DNA of 39,800 bases. Origin: an uncultured Bacteroidia bacterium. Lineage in GTDB: Bacteria; Bacteroidota; Bacteroidia; Bacteroidales; Prolixibacteraceae. Of the stretch, positions 33,158-39,006 are shown one piece after another. The position numbers and the translations under genes were made by a program. Within the stretch, counting starts at the first letter, position 1; each line of letters begins with the position of its first letter. The DNA lies in the NCBI GenBank assembly GCA_903927965.1, contig CAIYPA010000366.1, positions 1 to 39,800 of the forward strand, given 5' to 3'. The notes under the pieces were generated by a model. That model had not been told where the DNA came from. It did not search any database and saw nothing but the letters and a program-made list of their open reading frames with translations.

Positions 33158-34597
33158 TTATTTTTCGATGCTGTTGCGGTGCTGATAGTCGTGATAATAA
33201 CCAACTTCCACATTTTCAAGTACAGCAATCGCATCATCGGTCAACGAAGCGAGGGAGAAATACTTGGTCAGCAGGTAGGAAGCAACACCAAATTTGTCCA
33301 ATCCCATCAATCGGGCAGAAAGGCTGGGTGCAATTTCACCCGGAATCCCCGACTGCTGCAATCCAACGACACCCTGCTCATTTTCACCAATCCTTACGAG
33401 GATAATGCTGGTTGTGCCTACGCCACGATTGGTCAGGTACTGCCCTTTGATTTCGAGCTTATCGCTTGGTACAACAGGGACGCCGCGCCATGAAATTGCC
33501 GGAATCCCAAAGATATTGGTTGTGACCGGTGGTACACCCCTCCAGGTACATTCACGCTCGAAAGCTGCAATGGCCCGTGGATGCGCGATAAAGAAAGTAG
33601 GGTTTTTCCAGACCAGCGATAACAATTCATCCAGATCGTCAGGGGTTGGGGCACCATAACGTGTACTGATGCGGTATCCCGGTTCCACACTGTTCAACAG
33701 ACCGAAAGTCTTGTTGTTGATCAGTTCCCACTCCTGCCGCTCCTTGATGCTTTCGATGCTCAATCGCATCTGTTGTTCGAGCTGGTTGTACGGATTGTTG
33801 TACAAATCGGAAACACGGGTGTGGACCCTTACTATGGTTTGAAGTGTGTTGAGCGAATATTCGCGTGGGTTCTCTTCGTAGTCGATGTAGGTTTCGGGAA
33901 TGATATTGTCCTCTTCATGACCGGAAACAAGGTCGATGTGCTTCTCACCATGTGTGTTGACAGTTGCCTTTAAACGAAGGTGTTCGTCAACTGCTTTCTG
34001 GAACTGCTCACGAAAATCGGGAACTTCCTTGGTGATGGTCTCCAATTCGGTACTGCTCAACGTAAAGAAAATCCCCGGAGTGATGGAGCGGACCGTCACA
34101 GACGAAGATTTATCCGAGATCAGGTCGGCTTCACCAAAATATTCCCCTTGCGACAATAACCCAACACGGAGTTCCTCACCATGGTGACCTTTGCTCAGGA
34201 CTTCGACCTGACCTGAGGCGATGATAAAAAATTTCTGGCGGTCTTCGCCTTCAATAATTAGGTTGTTACCCAATTCTACCTCTTCAATGACAAAACGTTT
34301 TGCCAGACGATTTACAATTTCCACATCAATATTAGAGAATAGTGGGATCCGGCGCAACGAATCGGCTCGAAAGGAGGGAATGCCCTCAAGGTATTCGATT
34401 TCGATCCGCTCAGCTTTTTTGAGCTCCACTTTTGTCCGGTTCACGCGATAGGTACCCGAATCAACCTGGACCCAGGGAAGGAGTTTTAACAACAATCGTG
34501 GGGTAATCGACCCCATTTGCGGTCCGGTTTTGGTCGTTGTGGCTAACTGACGGGCTGTTGCCGTGGTGACGCTTCTTTGTAAATCATTTTTTGCCAT
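33158..34597 (-). CDS. Family-2 encapsulin shell protein with inserted cyclic-nucleotide-binding-like domain
   Basis: The 479-residue protein has an SrpI-like N-arm (residues 1-75, including TGPQMGSITPRLLLKLLPWVQV and YRVNRTK), then a cNMP-binding-like beta-barrel (about 84-200: IPLFSNIDVEIVNRLAKRF, FFIIASGQVEVLSKG, GEYFGEADLI). It then returns to the HK97-fold shell (about 235-479: NPREYSLNTLQTIVRVHTRVSDLYNNPYNQ, FFIAHPRAIAAFERECTWRGVPP, GIPGEIAPSLSARLMGLDKFGVASYL). Family-2 encapsulins with and without this insert are known; cysteine desulfurase is a known cargo. The phosphate-binding cassette lacks the usual Arg (Ser165 at that place), so ligand binding is in doubt. It leads a two-gene unit with the desulfurase and lies 253 bp downstream of the JAMM protease gene. 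It builds an icosahedral cytosolic shell for sulfur storage or handling (inference from the family). Confidence 0.93.
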   Translation of the reverse strand: MAKNDLQRSVTTATARQLATTTKTGPQMGSITPRLLLKLLPWVQVDSGTYRVNRTKVELKKAERIEIEYLEGIPSFRADSLRRIPLFSNIDVEIVNRLAKRFVIEEVELGNNLIIEGEDRQKFFIIASGQVEVLSKGHHGEELRVGLLSQGEYFGEADLISDKSSSVTVRSITPGIFFTLSSTELETITKEVPDFREQFQKAVDEHLRLKATVNTHGEKHIDLVSGHEEDNIIPETYIDYEENPREYSLNTLQTIVRVHTRVSDLYNNPYNQLEQQMRLSIESIKERQEWELINNKTFGLLNSVEPGYRISTRYGAPTPDDLDELLSLVWKNPTFFIAHPRAIAAFERECTWRGVPPVTTNIFGIPAISWRGVPVVPSDKLEIKGQYLTNRGVGTTSIILVRIGENEQGVVGLQQSGIPGEIAPSLSARLMGLDKFGVASYLLTKYFSLASLTDDAIAVLENVEVGYYHDYQHRNSIEK

Positions 34598-34850
34598 GAT
34601 ACTTCGGTATTACTTTGTAACTAATTCAAATTTAATTCTATATGTCTATTTTAACAATAATTTTCAGGACAATATTTTTCACTCAGAGGAAAATATCCCC
34701 CGTTATGTTTGCTAAATTTAGCACTGATTGAAACCTTAAATTTTAAAACTATTCTGGCAGGTAATTCAAATGGTTAGTTGTTTTTGCCAGTCGCCAGAAA
34801 CCAATTGCCAGTCGCTTTTGAATTTATACTGATGAAACTAACGTTCTTTC
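34598..34850. promoter_or_regulatory. Encapsulin upstream region with a perfect palindrome
   Basis: No gene is seen. GCTAAATTTAGC at 34711-34722 is a perfect 12-bp palindrome about 115 bp before the encapsulin ATG. On the reverse strand it includes TAAATTTA, one base off the TAnnTTTG element, so it could be an operator on a weak promoter. A GCCAGTC-type dispersed repeat lies at 34785-34815. Confidence 0.35.
34785..34815. repeat. Dispersed GCCAGTCGCCAG-type repeat
   Basis: Two TTGCCAGTCGC units 21 bp apart in the gap between the JAMM protease and encapsulin genes. Confidence 0.55.
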
Positions 34851-35249
34851 TTATTCAAAAGCCACAATCTCCTCCTTTTCAACTTCACCCTTGCGGATCA
34901 GAAAGGATTTTACATCGGGCAATTCGGCAGCCATTGAAACAATCACATAACTGATTTCAGGATCATAAGCCAAACGGATATCTTCAACAGATGGCCGTGC
35001 CGGTGATTCGGGATGGCTGTGATAGTTTGCCAATATCTGCAAACCGGCCTTACGCACCTCACGGACAGCCTGAAACTGTTCAGCAGGATCGAACGAAAAA
35101 TGTTCATTGCTGTGGTCCATGTTGGTCAACCTGAATTGTCGGGTAACTTCCCCATCAGTTCCTGCGAGGTAACCACACACTTCCTCAGGCAAACCATTCC
35201 GGGCATGATCGATGATTCCGTCTAAAACTTGTTGTGATATTCTTAACAT
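34851..35249 (-). CDS. JAMM/MPN (Mov34/JAB) metalloprotease
   Basis: The 132-residue protein has the full JAMM metal site: Glu22/Glu23 near the N-terminus and H77-S-H79-P with S87 and D90 (HSHPESPARPSVED), which bind and use Zn for isopeptide or peptide hydrolysis. Small bacterial JAMM proteases of this size act on ubiquitin-like sulfur carriers: Mec+ releases cysteine from CysO in mycobacteria, and HcyD trims and releases HcyS in Wolinella. Here a MoaD/ThiS-like carrier with a GGG-SRC tail is encoded in the same run of genes, so the likely tasks are removal of that tail and release of the amino acid product. It follows tusA by about 190 bp containing dispersed repeats. Cytosolic; the assignment to the carrier rests on context. 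Confidence 0.92.
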   Translation of the reverse strand: MLRISQQVLDGIIDHARNGLPEEVCGYLAGTDGEVTRQFRLTNMDHSNEHFSFDPAEQFQAVREVRKAGLQILANYHSHPESPARPSVEDIRLAYDPEISYVIVSMAAELPDVKSFLIRKGEVEKEEIVAFE

Positions 35250-35290
35250 TATCTTGGGTTTAATATCGTTTAATGCTCCCTATTTTATGC

Positions 35291-35361
35291 GGCTGGCAGC
35301 TTGCAACTGGCGGCTGGCAGTCTTCAGATTTCGGCTGGCGGCATGCAACTTGCAGCTGGCA
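35291..35361. repeat. Dispersed GGCTGGC-type repeat
   Basis: Three to four loose copies of GGCTGGCnnnTTGCAACTGGC-like sequence in the gap between tusA and the JAMM protease gene. Confidence 0.6.
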
Positions 35362-35401
35362 ATTTATCCTTGAAAGATGATCCTCTTTTGAAAAGGAGTC
35401 A

Positions 35402-35440
35402 TAGCCAGTTGCCAGTAACCAGCCGCCAGTAGCCAGCAGC
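35402..35440. repeat. Dispersed GCCAGTTGCCAGT-type repeat
   Basis: Inverted relative to 35291-35361, so the two blocks could pair into a long imperfect stem in a transcript crossing the gap. Confidence 0.55.
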
Positions 35441-35441
35441 A

Positions 35442-35666
35442 CTACTTCTGAATCAGAACCCGATGGACATTGCCCTGAACATGGGATACTTCCAGGACGT
35501 TGAAACCTTGTTCCCTGGAACTTCTTGGCACATTCTGAAGTGGTTCACCTTCGGTAAGCAGCACTTCCAGGATATCCCCTGGTTTCAGCTTTGAGAGTTG
35601 GATCTTCGTTTTTACAAAAGTCATCGGACAATGCTCTTTTGTGATATCTAATTGGACTGTTGACAT
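35442..35666 (-). CDS. TusA-family sulfur carrier
   Basis: The 74-residue protein has the small TusA fold with the active cysteine C13 in HCPMTFVKTKIQLSKLKPGDILEV. TusA proteins receive persulfide sulfur from cysteine desulfurases and hand it to other proteins. The CPxP motif of E. coli TusA is here CPMT, as in many family variants. The gene follows the DsrE-family gene by 68 bp, the common TusA-DsrE pairing of sulfur-trafficking loci. It is a plausible bridge between the encapsulated desulfurase or stored sulfur and the adenylated carrier. Confidence 0.88.
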   Translation of the reverse strand: MSTVQLDITKEHCPMTFVKTKIQLSKLKPGDILEVLLTEGEPLQNVPRSSREQGFNVLEVSHVQGNVHRVLIQK

Positions 35667-35699
35667 TTATGAAAAATAATATTTGTAATTAATAATTGA

Positions 35700-35730
35700 G
35701 CGGCTGGCGACTGGTAACTTGCGACTGGCA
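35700..35730. repeat. Dispersed GGCTGGCGACTGG-type repeat
   Basis: Single block in the gap between the DsrE-family gene and tusA. Confidence 0.55.
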
Positions 35731-35734
35731 GTTT

Positions 35735-36247
35735 TCAAATAAACATCGTCCTTCCACCTTCGGAGAGTTCGAGGAAAGTGGCTACTCCAAGGACATCCTT
35801 CACTTCATGGATAAAGTCGGTTTTTTCGAGACCGAGGATATGCATTGCCATTTCACATGCGTAAAGATTGATTTCCAATGCCTTGGCGGCTTCAACCAAC
35901 TCTTCGAGTGTGGCGACATTTCTCTTGCGCATCAGGTACCTGAAAATGATGGGGCTCAATCCACAGAAATTCAACCTGCTTACCGGGGAACTTCCCAACC
36001 CTCCCATAAAAAACCCAAAGAGTTTTGGAAGGAAACCCTTCCCAACAAACGCACGTCCCTGTTTCTTTTTGATTGCGTCAAGTCCCCAGAAGGTAAAGAA
36101 GATATTGACTTCATAGCCCACTGCGGCAGCCCCTGTGGCCAGGGTAAAGGTCGCTACCAGTTTGTCGAAGTCGCCGCTGAAACAGATCAGCGAAAGCTTC
36201 TTTGTCTCTTTTGGTTGATTTTTAAGTGCAAATTCAGTGATTCCCAT
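35735..36247 (-). CDS. DsrE/DsrF-like family protein
   Basis: The 170-residue protein has the DsrE-family (DrsE2/COG2210-like) core: LSLICFSGDFDKLVATFTLATGAAAVGYEVNIFFTFWG, a hydrophobic glycine-rich middle (FLPKLFGFFMGGLG), and a conserved cysteine C131 in LYACEMAMHILGL. C95 is a second candidate. DsrE-type proteins carry persulfide or thiosulfate sulfur, often together with TusA. The middle segment may associate with the membrane. The gene is 3 bp from the MoeB-like gene upstream, so translation is tightly linked to carrier activation. Confidence 0.88.
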   Translation of the reverse strand: MGITEFALKNQPKETKKLSLICFSGDFDKLVATFTLATGAAAVGYEVNIFFTFWGLDAIKKKQGRAFVGKGFLPKLFGFFMGGLGSSPVSRLNFCGLSPIIFRYLMRKRNVATLEELVEAAKALEINLYACEMAMHILGLEKTDFIHEVKDVLGVATFLELSEGGRTMFI

Positions 36248-36250
36248 AAT

Positions 36251-37060
36251 TTATTGTTTACTTTTCAATTCACAGGTAGCCTGCTCGTAATCTATTAATT
36301 CAGTGATTGTTGGATGATCGCCGCAAACTGAACATTTGTGGTTGTGCTTGACTTTGATCGTCCTGAATTCCATTGTTTTGGCGTTGAAGGTCAGGAGCCG
36401 GTTGGTGAGCAACTCCCCAACACCGGTTAAATATTTCAAAACCTCAGTAGCCTGGATTGTACCTAATATGCCTGCAATTGCCCCTAAAACTCCGGCCTGT
36501 GAACAGGTTGGAACGGCATTGGGTGGAGGTGGCGCATGAAAGACACAACGGTAACAGGCTGATCCCGGTACAACTGTGATGGTTTGACCGTCGAAACGCA
36601 GGATTCCTCCGTGCGAAAATGGTTTTCCTGCCATCACACAGGCATCGTTGATCAGGAATTTTACAGGGAAATTGTCGGTGCCATCGACGATAAAATCGTA
36701 GTCTTTGATAATATCGATTGCGTTTGCAGCTGTCAATAACTCCTGATAGGTAATGACCTTAACATCCGGATTTAACTGGTTGATCTTCTCCTTGGCCGAA
36801 AGCACTTTTGCTTTGTTGACATCTGCTGTGAAATGGATCACCTGACGTTGCAGGTTCGACAAATCGACCACGTCACCATCAATGATGCCAATGGTCCCGA
36901 CACCTGCCGCTGCCAGGTAAAGTGCAACCGGTGCACCCAATCCTCCGGCACCCACGATCAACACCTTTCCATTGCTGATTTTTTCCTGACCTTCGACCCC
37001 AACATCCTGAAGGATTATGTGACGACTGTACCGATGTATCTGATCTTCTGTAAAATCCAT
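36251..37060 (-). CDS. E1-like sulfur-carrier adenylyltransferase (MoeB/ThiF/HesA family)
   Basis: The 269-residue protein has the E1 nucleotide site GAGGLG (37-42), the R-Q pair of NLQRQVIHF, D127-G-T-D-N for magnesium/adenylation, a cysteine in VPTCSQAG (C186), and a structural zinc site C169-C172...C243-C246. It activates the C-terminal glycine of a ubiquitin-like carrier as an acyl-adenylate, which then accepts sulfur to become a thiocarboxylate. There is no C-terminal rhodanese domain, so sulfur must come from elsewhere, probably TusA/DsrE or the desulfurase. It is separated from the PLP enzyme by about 460 bp of repeats and has no other carrier in the window than the one at 38753-38968. 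Confidence 0.93.
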   Translation of the reverse strand: MDFTEDQIHRYSRHIILQDVGVEGQEKISNGKVLIVGAGGLGAPVALYLAAAGVGTIGIIDGDVVDLSNLQRQVIHFTADVNKAKVLSAKEKINQLNPDVKVITYQELLTAANAIDIIKDYDFIVDGTDNFPVKFLINDACVMAGKPFSHGGILRFDGQTITVVPGSACYRCVFHAPPPPNAVPTCSQAGVLGAIAGILGTIQATEVLKYLTGVGELLTNRLLTFNAKTMEFRTIKVKHNHKCSVCGDHPTITELIDYEQATCELKSKQ

Positions 37061-37090
37061 GCTTTTTTTAATATTTGCTCTTTAATATTT

Positions 37091-37120
37091 GCTACTGGCG
37101 GCTGGCAACTGGCGATTGGC
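37091..37120. repeat. Dispersed GGCTGGCAACTGG-type repeat
   Basis: Tandem CTGGCGGCTGGCAACTGGCG block just upstream of the MoeB-like gene. Confidence 0.6.
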
Positions 37121-37280
37121 TTAGCTGCACGTGCTTTAGATGTGTAGCCGTTTCCAATTCATGTTTTCCAATCTCCAGCATTCGTTTTTACGATATTCTT
37201 CTTTTGCTTTGCGGCGCACTGATCTGTAATTCTTTTTATTACATCCTGATTGCGCCTCATTTCCCCGGAACATCTCCTTT

Positions 37281-37307
37281 TCTACATAAGTATAACACCT
37301 ACGGTGT
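37281..37307. repeat. Single element of the TCTACnAATAT palindrome family
   Basis: TCTACATAAGTAT is followed by ACACCTACGGTGT, a perfect-arm palindrome (ACACC/GGTGT). It is the same arrangement as in the arrays at 7986-8373 and 21316-21472 but with different arms. Confidence 0.65.
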
Positions 37308-37378
37308 ATTGAATGTGCCAATATGAATCCTCAGATTCTCCAAAAATCCAAGAATTTTCAGACAATTCTCCGTTTTCC

Positions 37379-37470
37379 GGTCTCCCTTCTCCGGTCTCCC
37401 TTCTCCGGTCTCCCTTCTCCGGTCTCCCTTCTCCCTTCTCCGGTCTCCCTTCTCCCTTCTCCGGTCTCCC
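37379..37470. repeat. GGTCTCCCTTCTCC minisatellite (14/21 bp units)
   Basis: Three 14-bp units start at 37379, 37393 and 37407, then two 21-bp units (the same plus an extra CTTCTCC) at 37421 and 37442, ending in a partial GGTCTCCC. The strand is strongly pyrimidine/purine biased. A looser CTCCTTGCTCC tail follows up to the metY-like stop. Confidence 0.9.
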
Positions 37471-37523
37471 TGCCACAAGCTCCTTGCTCCTTGCGCTTTG
37501 CTCCCCGCTCCCTGCCCCAAGCC

Positions 37524-38759
37524 CTATGCCAGTGCTTGTAATATGTCGTTTTTCAAATCTTCCGGATCTTCTATGCCCAACGAAAGGCGTATAGATAAAT
37601 CGCTGACATCGATGGCTTTCCGTTTCTGGGCATCAAAATCGCAATAGATTGTGGATGCCGGATGGAGGATCAGTGATTTATTGTCGTAAACATTGGTGGC
37701 ACGTTTGATCAGCTCAAGACGGTTGATAAACGTGAAACAAGCTTCCCTTGATTCAAAATCGAAGGTGAGCATCGCACCCGGATATTCCCCAAACTGCTTT
37801 TTGCTGATCTCATAGAATTTCGACCCCTCCTTACCAGGATAATTCACTGCTTTAACCTCAGGAAGTGTTTCAAGAAACTCAGCCAACTCCCGACAGTTAT
37901 TGGCCGCTTTCTCAAAACGGAGCTGAAGTGTTTCCAGTCCGAGGCTTTGCAGATAAGCTGCAAATGGTGACATGCATGCCCCAAGGTTTCGGAAGATCTC
38001 GCGCCTCAATTTATAATTGAAGGCAAATGGCCCGAAACGTTTGGACAGGGAAGCCAATTTTGGTGATTTGCTCCAGTCGAAAGTGCCGTAATCGACAATC
38101 AGTCCACCCACACTTGTTGCCCCGCCTGAAATGCATTTGGTGCTTGAAATCACATCAATATCAACACCAAAAGATTTGGCATTAAAAACATTGGGTGGTG
38201 TAAGAGTTGAGTCAGCAATCAGCGGGACATTGCATTCATGGGCAACACGTGACAATTCTGCCAGATCAACGACTTCCAATTGCGGATTCGTGATTGTCTC
38301 CACAAAAACAGCCACCGTCTTGTTGTCGATTTTCGCCCTTACCTCTTCAGAATTTGTGAGGTCACAAAACCTTGTTTCAATGCCAAAGTCTTTGATTGTG
38401 GATTCAAAGAAAACATAGGTGTTGCCAAACAAATGGTGAGAAGCGATGATGTTGCTTCCTGTCGAAGCGAGCAGAAGGATCACGTTCGATATGGCGGCCA
38501 TACCTGAACTTAACGCCGTAACATTCAAAGAACCTGTTATTTGTTTAATCCGAAGTTCCAGATTTTCAACTGTCGGATTGGTAATGCGGGAGTAAGCATG
38601 TACAGGAATACGTCCCTGAAAGGCAAGTTCCATCTGTTCTGCCGACTCAAAATCAAAAGCTGAATTGCTGTATATGGGCTGGTGCAATGCACGGTTGACA
38701 TCATCCTTGGCATAAGGAGTGTGTATGATCCTTGTCGAAAACCCTTTGGGCTTCAACAT
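37524..38759 (-). CDS. Cys/Met-metabolism PLP enzyme (MetY-like O-acylhomoserine sulfhydrylase / gamma-synthase)
   Basis: The 411-residue protein belongs to the gamma family of PLP enzymes: HAYSRITNPTVENLE at the N-terminus, ALSSGMAAIS, and the PLP lysine K208 (ISSTKCISGGA, where many members have ATKY). Length fits O-acetyl- or O-succinylhomoserine sulfhydrylase. The start codon overlaps the stop of the carrier gene (ATGTTGA), so the two are translationally coupled, as expected if the carrier thiocarboxylate is the sulfur donor. In Wolinella MetY uses HcyS thiocarboxylate and O-acetylhomoserine to make HcyS-homocysteine. The sequence cannot separate MetY from cystathionine gamma-synthase or MetZ with certainty; the context favours sulfhydrylation. 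Confidence 0.9.
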   Translation of the reverse strand: MLKPKGFSTRIIHTPYAKDDVNRALHQPIYSNSAFDFESAEQMELAFQGRIPVHAYSRITNPTVENLELRIKQITGSLNVTALSSGMAAISNVILLLASTGSNIIASHHLFGNTYVFFESTIKDFGIETRFCDLTNSEEVRAKIDNKTVAVFVETITNPQLEVVDLAELSRVAHECNVPLIADSTLTPPNVFNAKSFGVDIDVISSTKCISGGATSVGGLIVDYGTFDWSKSPKLASLSKRFGPFAFNYKLRREIFRNLGACMSPFAAYLQSLGLETLQLRFEKAANNCRELAEFLETLPEVKAVNYPGKEGSKFYEISKKQFGEYPGAMLTFDFESREACFTFINRLELIKRATNVYDNKSLILHPASTIYCDFDAQKRKAIDVSDLSIRLSLGIEDPEDLKNDILQALA

Positions 38760-38968
38760 CGCGAGCCTCCTCCCATAAAATAAAGAAAATCAACTTCATC
38801 TTCACTGTTGACAAGAAATGTGCTGAAATTTTCGCGTCCCACAAATTCGCCGTTTACCTGAACCGACACCATTTCGGGCTGCTCCACATTGTTGGCCTTG
38901 ATCAGATCGATCAACGCGATGGGAGCATTTACCTCCTGAACTTTACCGTTTACCTGAATTGTACTCAT
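38753..38968 (-). CDS. Ubiquitin-like sulfur carrier (ThiS/MoaD/HcyS-like) with GGG-SRC tail
   Basis: The 71-residue protein has the beta-grasp ThiS/MoaD outline: MSTIQVNGKVQEV, SVQVNGEFVGRENF and EDEVDFLYFMGGG. Active carriers end in Gly-Gly; this one continues to Gly-Gly-Gly-Ser-Arg-Cys. A C-terminal extra residue is known in HcyS (Ala), removed by the JAMM protease HcyD, and a JAMM protease is encoded in this locus. The stop overlaps the start of the PLP enzyme. The cysteine synthase gene ends 38 bp upstream. It should be adenylated by the MoeB-like enzyme and thiocarboxylated. ThiS for thiamine is less likely since no thiamine genes are nearby. Confidence 0.9.
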   Translation of the reverse strand: MSTIQVNGKVQEVNAPIALIDLIKANNVEQPEMVSVQVNGEFVGRENFSTFLVNSEDEVDFLYFMGGGSRC

Positions 38969-39006
38969 TTTTTTAATATTTACTTTCGGAACAAATATAA
39001 CCAGAA

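Larger units (their letters stand above)
37061..37523. other. Gene-free repeat-rich gap inside the sulfur locus
   Basis: It holds a GGCTGGC-type repeat (37091-37120), one TCTAC-type palindrome (37281-37307) and a minisatellite (37379-37470). Short frames on both strands are repeat-derived or lack family features. It may break the operon into two transcripts. Confidence 0.7.

Noticed and set aside
37136-37541. Short frames on both strands in the sulfur-locus gap
   Set aside because: They are read through the minisatellite or the palindrome element and give repetitive or featureless peptides.
38753-38968. Thiamine ThiS or molybdopterin MoaD
   Set aside because: No thiamine or molybdopterin genes are nearby, and the overlap with a PLP sulfhydrylase plus the JAMM protease fits an HcyS/CysO-like role better.
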